Shown here: piece after piece, positions 1-8,056 of the stretch
Layout: each line of letters begins with the position of its first letter
Position numbering within the stretch: the first letter of the stretch is position 1
Source: Pricia mediterranea
Lineage (GTDB): Bacteria; Bacteroidota; Bacteroidia; Flavobacteriales; Flavobacteriaceae
Direction: 5' to 3'
DNA: 64,000 nucleotides
NCBI RefSeq assembly: GCF_032248455.1
Contig: NZ_JAVTTP010000001.1
Span: 1,054,001-1,118,000, forward strand
Notes under the pieces: generated by a model
Told to the model about the DNA's origin: nothing
Seen by the model: the letters and a program-made list of their open reading frames with translations, nothing else
The model's database searches: none
Position numbers and translations under genes: made by a program

Positions 1-11
1 TTTGAAAAACT

Positions 12-1436
12 ATGAAAATACTTCTTACAGGTGCCAACGGCTACATCGGGATGCGGCTGCTGCCCCAGCTGGTCGATATGGGTCACGAGGTGATTTGTAC
101 GGTGCGCGACAAAGAAAGATTTGCGATCGATGATGACATGCGCTCCCAAATCGCGATTTTGGAAATCGATTTTCTACAGGAAGTGGACCCCGATAAGATT
201 CCCAAAGATATTGATGTCGCCTATTTTTTAATCCATTCCATGAGCTCATCGACCCAGGCCTTTGTAGAAATGGAATCGAAAACGGCCGAAAATTTCATTC
301 TGTATCTCAAGGAAACTACGGTCGCTCAGGTCGTTTACCTCAGCGGTATCGTAAACGACCAGAACCTCTCAAAACATTTATGGTCGCGAAAGAATGTTGA
401 AAAAATATTATCGGAAGGGCCGTTTCACCTCACCGTTCTGCGCGCGGGAATCATCGTAGGATCGGGAAGTTCATCGTTCGAAATTATCCGTGATCTCTGC
501 GAAAAACTGCCTCTCATGATTACCCCGAAATGGGTATTGACCAAGACACAGCCCATTGCTATCCGCGATATCATGACTTTCCTGACCGGAGTGCTCGGTC
601 ATGAAGAAACCTATGACGATTCCTTTGACATCGCCGGGCCGGATGTACTCACGTACAAAGAGATGCTACAGCAATATGCCGACCAGCGCGGCTTTAAGAA
701 CTGGATCTTCACCGTTCCCGTAATGACCCCTAAATTGTCGAGCTACTGGCTTTATTTCGTGACCTCGACCTCCTACAAACTGGCCCTGAACCTAGTGGAT
801 AGCATGAAGGTGGAGGTCATCGCGAAAGACACCCGACTGCAAAACATTTTGGGAATCGAACCGCACACCTATCGGGAAGCCATCGATATGGCCTTTAAAA
901 AAATCGAACAAAACCTGGTGGTCAGTAGCTGGAAGGACAGTATGGTCAGCGGCCGCTTTAAAAAAGACCTTGAGAAATATATTCAAGTGCCAAAATTCGG
1001 GGTGTTGAGGGATATAAAACAAATGAAGGTCGATGATCCCGAGCAAGTACTCAAAAATATCTGGAAAATCGGGGGCAGCACCGGATGGTACTATGGCGAT
1101 TGGCTATGGAAAATTCGCGGGCTAATGGACAAGCTCTCCGGCGGGGTCGGCCTGCGCCGCGGACGTACCCATCCCAACAAAATATACGCGGGGGATGCCC
1201 TCGATTTTTGGAGGGTGCTGTTGGCCGATAAAGAGGCCAAACGTCTGTTGCTTTTCGCTGAAATGAAACTGCCCGGGGAAGCCTGGCTGGAATTTAAGAT
1301 CGATAAGGACAATGTGCTCCACCAAACGGCCACGTTTCGGCCCAAGGGACTAAAAGGGCGTCTGTACTGGTATAGCATCGTGCCCTTTCATTATTTTATC
1401 TTCGCGGGAATGATCCGGGGGATTTCGAAGGGATAA
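12..1436 (+). CDS. Atypical SDR / NAD(P)-binding protein with DUF2867 C-terminal half
   Basis: 474 aa. The N-terminus is a Rossmann nucleotide-binding fold with the glycine motif TGANGYIG at residues 6-13, like NmrA-type and other atypical short-chain dehydrogenases. The C-terminal part, from about residue 310 (region with the WKIGGSTGWYYGDWLW segment), resembles the DUF2867 domain fused to such folds in many Bacteroidota. The substrate is unknown; a dehydrogenase or redox-sensing role is inferred from the fold only. The ATG at 12 directly precedes the glycine motif, so the gene is complete. The next gene on the same strand starts 263 bp later. No hairpin terminator is visible after the stop. 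Confidence 0.8.
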   Translation: MKILLTGANGYIGMRLLPQLVDMGHEVICTVRDKERFAIDDDMRSQIAILEIDFLQEVDPDKIPKDIDVAYFLIHSMSSSTQAFVEMESKTAENFILYLKETTVAQVVYLSGIVNDQNLSKHLWSRKNVEKILSEGPFHLTVLRAGIIVGSGSSSFEIIRDLCEKLPLMITPKWVLTKTQPIAIRDIMTFLTGVLGHEETYDDSFDIAGPDVLTYKEMLQQYADQRGFKNWIFTVPVMTPKLSSYWLYFVTSTSYKLALNLVDSMKVEVIAKDTRLQNILGIEPHTYREAIDMAFKKIEQNLVVSSWKDSMVSGRFKKDLEKYIQVPKFGVLRDIKQMKVDDPEQVLKNIWKIGGSTGWYYGDWLWKIRGLMDKLSGGVGLRRGRTHPNKIYAGDALDFWRVLLADKEAKRLLLFAEMKLPGEAWLEFKIDKDNVLHQTATFRPKGLKGRLYWYSIVPFHYFIFAGMIRGISKG

Positions 1437-1590
1437 GAACGTTGGCTAAACGGGAATTTTATGAGCGTTTCAAATGGATAGGACATTTTATTTGACAAAA
1501 AGATAAAAGGAAAGAATAAAGATTGCTGAGGACCAAGGAGTATTTTTTGAAATAGACCAGCCTTCTAGGATTTTTAGAAAAGTTTTATTC

Positions 1591-1639
1591 GTCTTTCTGC
1601 CTTGCTCTTTCCATCTTTTGTCCATCTGCGAGTCTTTAC
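1591..1639 (+). repeat. Pyrimidine-rich 7-nt periodic tract before the BCCT gene
   Basis: Seven consecutive 7-mers can be laid out: GTCTTTC, TGCCTTG, CTCTTTC, CATCTTT, TGTCCAT, CTGCGAG, TCTTTAC. The period is looser than in the ribosomal spacers. The C/T-rich sense strand is what is seen at other gene 5' ends in this window. Confidence 0.4.
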
Positions 1640-1658
1640 AATTCTTGACGGGGTTTGC

Positions 1659-1673
1659 CCACAAAATTTGTGG
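1659..1673 (+). promoter_or_regulatory. Inverted repeat upstream of the BCCT transporter, candidate operator
   Basis: CCACAAA-A-TTTGTGG is a perfect 7-bp inverted repeat with a 1-nt centre, extendable to TGCC/GGCA with one bulged base. It lies 26 bp before the TTG start at 1700. Its position suits a repressor or activator site for an osmolyte transporter gene. No regulator gene lies beside it, so the function is inferred. Confidence 0.35.
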
Positions 1674-1699
1674 CAGAACCGATAAAATAATCTCAAAAC

Positions 1700-3208
1700 T
1701 TGAAAAAAGTATCGACCACCATTAAGTCTCTCATAAAAAATCCCTTGCTCAGCATCTCAATCGCGGTGATCTTCGTTTGTTCGGCCATCGTTTTCATCGC
1801 GACGGAAGCCAGCTATAATGCTATTGAGGATGCTTCCATTTGGGTGCGCAACTACTTCGGATACTTTTATCTCTATCTTGGGCTTGGCTGTGTACTTTTG
1901 CTTTTTGGGATTGCCTTTTCGCCCCTGGGCAAAATCAAACTCGGAAAAAAACACGAAAGACCCGAACATTCGCTCTGGGCCTGGACCGCGATGCTCTACA
2001 GTGCCGGGATGGGGGCCGGAATTCTCCTGCGCGCCGTTCAGGAACCCGTCTTTATGCAACAACATCCGCCCTACGCATCGAACCTCGAGCCCGAAGTTCT
2101 CGCCTTGGAATTTACGTTCTACCAGTGGGGACTCACCGCTTGGGCCTTTTACGGATTATTTGCCATGGTCATGGGATACGCCCTTTTCGTCCGTAAAAAG
2201 AAGGTGCGGGTCAGCGCCACCATCGAGGATAGTATTTCAAGCCCCCTAGCTAGAAAAGGGATAGATATCACCACCATTATCACTACGGTATTCGGACTGA
2301 TTGCGGCCTTGGGACTCGGCGTTACCCAGATCAACGGAGGCCTGAACCATGTTTTTGAGGGCGGTTTTGGCTTGGCCACTACACTTTCATTGGCGACCTT
2401 GGTCTCGGCCATCGCCTTCTATTCCGCCTGGCAGGGGGTGGAGAAGGGAATCAAGATTATTTCAAAGATCAACCTTGTAGTTACCTTTCTATTGCTGTTC
2501 TTTATATTTTTTAGCAGTGACGTAGGTGCTATTTTTGGTTCCTTCGCAACGGCAACCTGGAACTATCTCATCGATTTCGTCCCCATGAGCCTTGCCTATG
2601 GAAGCTATAATCCCGGGATGGAATTCCTTACCGATTGGACATTTTATTATTGGGCATTTTGGTTGGCCTGGGCACCTTTTACCGGTATTTTTATCGCAAG
2701 AATATCGAAGGGAAGAACCTTACGCCAGCTATTATTGGGGGTTTTGATATTGCCTTCGTTGGGTAGCTTTTTCTGGTTCTCGGTGTTCGGCACCTCGGCC
2801 TTTCAACTCATCGAGGCTACGGGGAGTTATAACGATGAATTCGGAAATGTGTTTTCATCGCTTTTCGTCTTTTTTAGCCACTACCCGATGGCCACATTTT
2901 TGAATACGATAACCATTTGCTTACTCATCGGATTTTTAGTGACGTCCCTAGATTCCGCCGTTTTCGTGCTGAGCATGTTTACGGACAAAGGGAAGAAAGA
3001 ACCTCGAAGAAGATATCGGCTGATATGGTCGGTCTTTATACTGTTGGCGACAATGGCCCTCGTTCTTTTGGGAAATGCCAAACCCGAAATTGACGTGCTC
3101 ACCGCAGTGCAGAAATTATTGATTATCACCTCACTGCCGTTCGCGTTTTTTAGCATCGCAATGGCGGGATTGTTTTTAAAGGAAATGGTGGGAAAGACCT
3201 GGAGTTAG
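1700..3208 (+). CDS. BCCT-family betaine/carnitine/choline-type transporter
   Basis: 502 aa inner-membrane protein with about 12 hydrophobic segments. The BCCT signature around TM8 is clear: WTFYYWAFWLAWAPF at 313-327 followed by IARISKGRT (332-340). The glycine-rich substrate segment reads GMGAGILLRAVQEP at 103-116; the family usually has GMGIGLxFWGVAEP, so an LLR replaces the bulky aromatic part and substrate choice may differ. These proteins take up quaternary-ammonium osmolytes with Na+ or H+. The reading begins with TTG; no upstream ATG is in frame, and the first TM segment (about 17-35) would be lost with later starts. It is likely transcribed alone. A 7-nt periodic tract starts in its last codons. 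Confidence 0.88.
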   Translation: MKKVSTTIKSLIKNPLLSISIAVIFVCSAIVFIATEASYNAIEDASIWVRNYFGYFYLYLGLGCVLLLFGIAFSPLGKIKLGKKHERPEHSLWAWTAMLYSAGMGAGILLRAVQEPVFMQQHPPYASNLEPEVLALEFTFYQWGLTAWAFYGLFAMVMGYALFVRKKKVRVSATIEDSISSPLARKGIDITTIITTVFGLIAALGLGVTQINGGLNHVFEGGFGLATTLSLATLVSAIAFYSAWQGVEKGIKIISKINLVVTFLLLFFIFFSSDVGAIFGSFATATWNYLIDFVPMSLAYGSYNPGMEFLTDWTFYYWAFWLAWAPFTGIFIARISKGRTLRQLLLGVLILPSLGSFFWFSVFGTSAFQLIEATGSYNDEFGNVFSSLFVFFSHYPMATFLNTITICLLIGFLVTSLDSAVFVLSMFTDKGKKEPRRRYRLIWSVFILLATMALVLLGNAKPEIDVLTAVQKLLIITSLPFAFFSIAMAGLFLKEMVGKTWS

Positions 3209-3242
3209 GAGGTAGGAGCTTTGAATCAAGTGTCAAGAGCTA
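3201..3242 (+). repeat. 7-nt periodic tract overlapping the BCCT stop codon
   Basis: Six 7-mers in phase: GGAGTTA, GGAGGTA, GGAGCTT, TGAATCA, AGTGTCA, AGAGCTA. The first holds the stop codon TAG (3206-3208). No U-rich terminator hairpin follows. Confidence 0.55.
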
Positions 3243-3596
3243 AGGCCCTTTACCCGGCCCTTGGCCCGTATATGCGAACTTTGTGCCCAAAAAAAATGAA
3301 CAGTTTATAGGTTTATAGATTTATAAAAATGTAACTTACTGATAAACATCAAGTAGAGTGATTGGTTAAATTAATGGATTCAAGAAACGCGTAGGCTGGA
3401 AACCGGAGATGAAATACGGAAGACCGATGACTAGAAAACTGAAATGCGGTGATTGGAGATGGGGGATGGAAGACCGATGAGGCCGACCGAAGTAGGATGA
3501 AAAATTTACAGTTCCATCTCAATGCTGAGTTGGTACTCCCTGGAAAAACTTAGATCGAAGGCCAATCCCAATCCAAGAACATTTCTGATTCGTTAT
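3209..3596. other. Gene-free spacer before the IS element, with octamer tract and a relic reading frame
   Basis: Apart from the tract above, 3303-3326 holds three octamers (GTTTATAG twice, then ATTTATAA). Positions 3393-3496 are purine-rich and quasi-periodic, with GGAAGACCGATGA seen twice (near 3419 and 3468). On the minus strand 3506-3588 is open and ends NVLGLGLAFDLSF...EMEL-stop, which looks like the last strands of an outer-membrane barrel. Before the IS insertion this frame followed the pncB stop in phase. No complete gene is seen. Confidence 0.5.
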
Positions 3597-3622
3597 GGGT
3601 GTGTAATTTAAACTCTGTCCGG
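3597..3622 (+). repeat. Left terminal inverted repeat of the IS256 element
   Basis: It begins GGGTGTGTAA and contains the core AACTCTGTC. It matches the reverse complement of the right end at 19 of 26 positions. It ends one base before the transposase stop codon (3624-3626). Confidence 0.85.
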
Positions 3623-3623
3623 T

Positions 3624-4928
3624 TCACTTTTCATCCATTTCAAAACATGTCGGATCTTTTATCCGACGGGTTTTGGAATGCGCCCCCGCGGCAGCGGCGT
3701 TCTCTTTGGGCCCTGTTCTCAGGTCGAACTGTATTCGGTCCCCAAATTTAATATAAAGTTGTTGAACGGTCAGGCTCCAATTATGCAATGGGCTGGTCCA
3801 CTTCTTTTCAATGTTCTTTGTGGCCAGGTATATCAGTTTCATAAGGGCCATGTCGTTCGTGAACGCGCCCTTGGTCTTGGTCACCTTTCGGACCTGTCGG
3901 TGGAAGCCTTCCACCGCATTTGTGGTATAGATGATCTTCCTTATAGGTTCGGTATACTGGAAATACTGCGATAGCTGTTCCCAGTTGCGTTGCCAGCTCT
4001 CGATGACCACGGGATATTTGCTTCCCCATTTCACTTCGAGGTTCAGGAGTTCGTCTTCCGCGACCTCTTTGCTCGACGCCCGGTACACAAGTTTCAGGTC
4101 GCGCATAAATTCCTTTTGGTCCTTGGAGGCGATATATTTGAGCGAGTTCCTTATCTGGTGCACGATGCAGAGCTGTACCTGCGCTTTGGGGAATACGCCC
4201 AATATCGCATCGGTAAATCCCCGGAGGTTGTCCGTACAGGCGATCAGGATATCCTTCAGGCCGCGGTTGTTCAGGTCGGTAAGCACCTGCAGCCAAAAGT
4301 TGGCCCCTTCGCTCTCGGAGATGTACATGCCCAATATTTCCTTTCGGCCTTCCTTGTTGATGCCCAAGATGTTATAAAGTGCCTTGTGGGCTATCTTCCC
4401 GTCCACCTTCACCTTGTAGTGCATGGCATCGAGCCATACTATACAATAGAGCGGTTCCAAGGGGCGGTTCTGCCATGCCTTGACGTCGGGTATGATCCTG
4501 TCGGTTATCTGGCTCAGCACGGTGTGCGAGATATCGGTGTCGTACATTTCCTTTATATGCGAGGAGATGTCGCGATAGCTCATGCCCAGGCCATAAAGCC
4601 CGATGATCTTATCGGACAGGTTGTCCGCCAGGATGGTCTGTCGCTTTTTTACCAGTTCCGGCTCGAAACTGCTCTGCCTGTCCTGGGGCGTTTCGATATC
4701 GAAGGTGCCGTAGCCGCTCTTGATGGTCTTTTTGCCCTTGCCGTTGCGTTTGTTCCCAACGTTACGCTGGGCCTCGCCGAGATGGCCTTCCATCTCCGCT
4801 TCGAGCGCTTTCTCGATGACGTTCTTCAGCATGGGGGCGAACGCGCCGCCCTTGCCGAAAAGGTTCTTGCCCGACATGAACTGGTCAAGTACCTTTTTCT
4901 CGAATTCCGTTTGTTCTCCTTTTCTCAT
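3624..4928 (-). CDS. IS256-family (mutator-type) DDE transposase
   Basis: 434 aa, usual length for the family. The catalytic triad can be placed at D167 (VWLDAMHYKV), D233 (ACTDNLRGF) and E340 (TTNAVEGFHRQ); the last block with NAVEG and the C/H segment LCIVHQIRNSLKY (253-265) are typical of mutator transposases. It performs copy-out or cut-and-paste transposition of its own element. The ATG at 4928 lies 36 bp inside the right inverted repeat, and the stop abuts the left one. No frameshift or internal stop is seen, so it is probably active. Its GC content is higher than that of the flanking spacer. Confidence 0.95.
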   Translation of the reverse strand: MRKGEQTEFEKKVLDQFMSGKNLFGKGGAFAPMLKNVIEKALEAEMEGHLGEAQRNVGNKRNGKGKKTIKSGYGTFDIETPQDRQSSFEPELVKKRQTILADNLSDKIIGLYGLGMSYRDISSHIKEMYDTDISHTVLSQITDRIIPDVKAWQNRPLEPLYCIVWLDAMHYKVKVDGKIAHKALYNILGINKEGRKEILGMYISESEGANFWLQVLTDLNNRGLKDILIACTDNLRGFTDAILGVFPKAQVQLCIVHQIRNSLKYIASKDQKEFMRDLKLVYRASSKEVAEDELLNLEVKWGSKYPVVIESWQRNWEQLSQYFQYTEPIRKIIYTTNAVEGFHRQVRKVTKTKGAFTNDMALMKLIYLATKNIEKKWTSPLHNWSLTVQQLYIKFGDRIQFDLRTGPKENAAAAGAHSKTRRIKDPTCFEMDEK

Positions 4929-4964
4929 GATTCTGTCTGAATAAAATTAATGATTAAATTTATT

Positions 4965-4990
4965 TCAGACAGAGTTCAGTTTACACTCTC
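4965..4990 (-). repeat. Right terminal inverted repeat of the IS256 element
   Basis: Read on the minus strand it begins GAGAGTGTAA and contains AACTCTGTC, pairing with the left end. The target duplication TTCGTTAT follows at 4991-4998. Confidence 0.85.
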
Positions 4991-4994
4991 TTCG

Positions 4995-6407
4995 TTATTG
5001 TCTTCCGCGGATTTCCGACGACAGGTCCTGTCGCAGTTGGGTAAGATTATCGCTCAATCCTACCTTGTAAATGTGCGGATATTCAAAACGTTTGTATTCA
5101 TCGGCCAGATGAGAAACCCTGTGACTTCGATACTCCGAAATTTCCTGGATGTTTTTTTTCTCCACAAGCGCCTTACCGCATTCAAATACCTTTGATGTAA
5201 GAATTTCTTTTTTAAGTCCCTCGACTTGAGATTTCTTATCCGGATATTCGGGATGGAATATCGTCTTAACGCCATTAGAATTTTCCTCCGCAAGCAATAC
5301 TCCGTCGGCAAAGAATTCGTCGTTCCCATTATAATATCGTACAACTTGCTTTCGCCCCGGGAGGGTCAATTTGGCCACGTCTTCAGACAGCTTTATCGTG
5401 GGCTTACCGTTCACGGCGCTTAATTTATAAACTCCATCCAGGGCTCCATCGTCCCTTCCCGTAATCAGGTTAGTGCCCACCCCGAAAATATCGATTTTGG
5501 CTCCTTGCTGAATAAGACTTTTTATCAAATATTCGTCCAGCTGGTTCGATGCCACGATTTTCACCTTATGCAGACCGGCTTCATCCAACATAGTTCTAGC
5601 TTTCTTGGAAAGATAGGCAAGGTCTCCACTATCAAGTCGAATACCCAAGAGCTGCTCCCCTCTTTGCTGCATTTCCTTGGCAACGGTAATGGCATTCGGC
5701 ACACCGCTATTTAGCGTATGGTAGGTATCCACCAGCAGCACACAGTTTTTGGGACGCTTTTCGGCAAAGGTCCTAAAAGCCGTTAGCTCATCGCCGAAGC
5801 TCTGCACCCACGAATGCGCCTGCGTACCGGAAGAATCCAGGCCATACGTATAGGCACTTTGCACGTTAGAGGTACTGTCCGCCCCCCCGGCCACAGCAGC
5901 CCTACTTCCATGTAAGGCGGCCCAACCCTGCGCCCTTCGCATTCCAAATTCCACCACCGAACGATTTCCGGCAGATTGTCGCAATCGGTTCGCCTTGGTG
6001 GCGATAAGGGATTGATAGTTTAGTGTATTCAATAAGAGCGTTTCCAATAACTGGGCCTCGATGATATTCCCCTCCACGCTTAGAATGGGCTCCGTTGGAA
6101 AGACCACCTCACCTTCTCGCGGGGCATAAATACTACCCTGAAAATTAAAATTTTTCAGAAAGTCAAGAAACTCATCCTGAAAGCCCCTTTGATGTAGAAA
6201 ATCGATTGCATCGGAATCGTACCTGAACTCTTCGATCATATCGAAAAGCACTTGCAGTCCCGCAAATACGGTAAAACCCGAACCAAAAGGATTTCTTCGG
6301 AAAAAATAATCGAAGGTGACCCGATCGGTTTTTCTCTCCGCCAAAAAATAGCCTTCGGCCATTGATAGTTGATAGTGATCTGTATATAGGCCCGATATCG
6401 TTTTCAA
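4995..6407 (-). CDS. pncB: Nicotinate phosphoribosyltransferase
   Basis: 470 aa, normal length. It converts nicotinate and PRPP to nicotinate mononucleotide in NAD salvage (cytoplasm). Seen: the N-terminal [16 protein letters not shown] motif (6-21), RRNPFGSGF (38-45), and GTQAHSW with H198, the position of the phosphorylated histidine of the family. The start is TTG at 6407, sharing TTGA with the stop of the upstream DUF1328 gene. The next Met (residue 16) would cut the conserved motif, so TTG is preferred. The IS256 element has inserted at the stop codon; the TAA is kept inside the target duplication. Any native terminator has been moved 1.4 kb away, so read-through into the IS is likely. 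Confidence 0.93.
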   Translation of the reverse strand: MKTISGLYTDHYQLSMAEGYFLAERKTDRVTFDYFFRRNPFGSGFTVFAGLQVLFDMIEEFRYDSDAIDFLHQRGFQDEFLDFLKNFNFQGSIYAPREGEVVFPTEPILSVEGNIIEAQLLETLLLNTLNYQSLIATKANRLRQSAGNRSVVEFGMRRAQGWAALHGSRAAVAGGADSTSNVQSAYTYGLDSSGTQAHSWVQSFGDELTAFRTFAEKRPKNCVLLVDTYHTLNSGVPNAITVAKEMQQRGEQLLGIRLDSGDLAYLSKKARTMLDEAGLHKVKIVASNQLDEYLIKSLIQQGAKIDIFGVGTNLITGRDDGALDGVYKLSAVNGKPTIKLSEDVAKLTLPGRKQVVRYYNGNDEFFADGVLLAEENSNGVKTIFHPEYPDKKSQVEGLKKEILTSKVFECGKALVEKKNIQEISEYRSHRVSHLADEYKRFEYPHIYKVGLSDNLTQLRQDLSSEIRGRQ

Positions 6408-6565
6408 AAAATCTTTTTAAATAGCAAGAACGCCAAAATCGCAAGTACGATAAAAATAAAGAAAATGATTTTTGCGATACCGGCTGCGGCTTCAGAGATT
6501 CCTCCAAACCCGAAAATTCCGGCAATAATGGCAATAATAATGAAAATAATCATCCATCGTAACAT
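6404..6565 (-). CDS. DUF1328-family small membrane protein
   Basis: 53 aa, starting [16 protein letters not shown], with a second hydrophobic stretch in the C-terminal half and a short basic tail (KKIF). The length, two membrane spans and the [15 protein letters not shown] linker (19-33) fit the DUF1328 (YtjA-like) family of unknown function, often found among stress-induced membrane peptides. Its TGA stop overlaps the TTG start of pncB (TTGA), so the two are probably translationally coupled. The link to NAD salvage may be accidental. Confidence 0.85.
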   Translation of the reverse strand: MLRWMIIFIIIAIIAGIFGFGGISEAAAGIAKIIFFIFIVLAILAFLLFKKIF

Positions 6566-6997
6566 AAGTAAGTGGTTTTAGCGCTGGACTTCGGACAAGA
6601 TAGCTGCCTCAAGCCCAACTCGGTTCGTAAGGAGTGTTAAAGCTATATGGTTTACACCATTTTAAATGGCATTATCGAACCGATTTGTATCCCATTCCGA
6701 AAAAAGAGGCTTAATCCTCGTCCCGTCTAGAATCGCCTAGAACCGTTCGGTTTAGTTCTGTTCCGGATCGCCCTACCCTTATAGTTTCGTCTTGCAAGGT
6801 AAACCACCAAAGCCTTGAAAGTGTTTAAGGCATTGCATATCAGCCTCCCAAAGTTCTAGGGTCATTTTTTTAGTGTAAAATCATCAAAGCTACGCGATAG
6901 CTACTTCTAGCTTTGCGCTTGAATTTGAAACCGATACCTACCGGGATAGAATTTGGATGCGGGGTTTTATTGGAATCGGATTCTGGCCCTTTCGGCC
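6566..6997. other. Intergenic region without a recognisable gene
   Basis: Short frames here have no family resemblance. One small palindrome, CCATTTTAAATGG, lies at 6658-6670. It probably holds the promoter of the DUF1328-pncB pair and the 3' end of ctlX, but neither a clean TAnnTTTG box nor a U-tailed hairpin stands out. Confidence 0.5.
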
Positions 6998-7927
6998 TCA
7001 TTTCCTAGGCAAGAATACTTCTGCCATCATACAGCGGGCACTCCCGCCCCCACAGGTTTCGATAGTTTCCAAAGAACTGTGTATTATATCACAATTTTTT
7101 TCGATGGATGCAATCTGGTTGAGGTCCAGACTGTGGTAGGCCTGTGAACTCATTATCAGGATTGGTTCGTTATTCTCGCCAAGAACCTGCAACATATTAC
7201 CCGCAAAACTGTGCATCTGCTGTTCGGTAATAGCGATAATATCTTTAGCATCTTGTTTTAAATGGTCGACAACGTTCTTTCTTTCTTTTTTATCATCGAT
7301 AGCATCAAGACAGACGACGGCGAACGTATCGGCCACACACATCATCACGTTGGTGTGATAGATTGGCATCCGCCTTCCATCAACGGATTGGTTCGCGGTG
7401 AAAATTACGGGAGAGTATTCAAAATCTTCACAAAATTCGATGAAGAGTTCTTCGTCGGCCCTATCGGATAGGGCACAGTAGGCTTTTCTATTAACGCGGT
7501 CCAGGGCCATGCTGCCGGTAGCTTCCAGAAATAAGCCTTCCATCTCGGCGGCGGTGTAGTCCATGATATCCTTGATAACGAACCCGTCTTTCTCCAAAAT
7601 ATCAAAAATATCTTCCCGTCTTTCGTTACGCCGATTTTTCGCAAACATGGGGTAGACCCCTACCGTGCCATCCTCGTGAAAGGAAATCCAGTTGTTGGGG
7701 AAAATGGAATCTGGGGTGTCGGGTTCCTTTGTATCGTCTACGGTAATTACGTGTACGCCCCTAGTCTTCAAAACGCCTACGAACGCATCAAACTCCTCTT
7801 GGGCCCGAATATTTATAGCGGAGTTTTTGAGATCGATATCCTCCTGAAAATAATTGTTTACTGCGGTCTGTTCGTTCATTCGAAAACTGACCGGACGAAT
7901 CATGAGGATGGAATTAGTGCTTTGCAT
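6998..7927 (-). CDS. ctlX: Citrulline utilization hydrolase-type amidinotransferase (CtlX family)
   Basis: 309 aa member of the guanidine-group-modifying (pentein) superfamily. Seen: FPNNW at 76-80 near the N-terminal substrate acid, H191 in IYHTNVMMCV, and the nucleophile C299 in GGGSARCMMAE, eleven residues from the end. Family knowledge assigns CtlX-type proteins to citrulline breakdown; activity on arginine or other ureido/guanidino compounds cannot be excluded. It lies 129 bp downstream of a second pentein gene on the same strand, and the pair follows citrate synthase. I recall this neighbourhood from other Flavobacteriaceae. The ATG at 7927 starts directly before the first beta strand (SILMIRPVSF). 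Confidence 0.82.
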   Translation of the reverse strand: MQSTNSILMIRPVSFRMNEQTAVNNYFQEDIDLKNSAINIRAQEEFDAFVGVLKTRGVHVITVDDTKEPDTPDSIFPNNWISFHEDGTVGVYPMFAKNRRNERREDIFDILEKDGFVIKDIMDYTAAEMEGLFLEATGSMALDRVNRKAYCALSDRADEELFIEFCEDFEYSPVIFTANQSVDGRRMPIYHTNVMMCVADTFAVVCLDAIDDKKERKNVVDHLKQDAKDIIAITEQQMHSFAGNMLQVLGENNEPILIMSSQAYHSLDLNQIASIEKNCDIIHSSLETIETCGGGSARCMMAEVFLPRK

Positions 7928-8056
7928 TGGATCAATTTATGCTGTAAAACTTACGAATTTTAGGGGCTCGAGCTTTGAGATTTCCACCTTTTGGGTCCGA
8001 TTTTAAGCAAAACCAAAATTGAAATTTGATTCATGGCTTTTTGGAACCTATAGCTT

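Larger units (their letters stand above)
3597..4990 (-). mobile_element. Complete IS256-family insertion sequence
   Basis: 1394 bp. It is bounded by imperfect 26-bp terminal inverted repeats (19/26 identical) and carries one transposase gene on the minus strand. The 8-bp sequence TTCGTTAT is duplicated perfectly on both sides (3589-3596 and 4991-4998), as expected for IS256-type transposition (8-9 bp). The right-hand copy contains the pncB stop codon, so the element landed on the stop without changing the PncB protein. Intact ends, intact transposase and a perfect duplication point to a recent insertion that may still be mobile. Confidence 0.93.

Noticed and set aside
3246-3265. Possible terminator hairpin after the BCCT gene (GGCCC repeats)
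   Set aside because: The repeats are direct rather than inverted, and no T-run follows.
3678-4940. Long plus-strand frames (98 to 316 codons) opposite the transposase
   Set aside because: They mirror the transposase gene on the opposite strand. The transposase has full family motifs and terminal repeats; the mirror frames show no motif.
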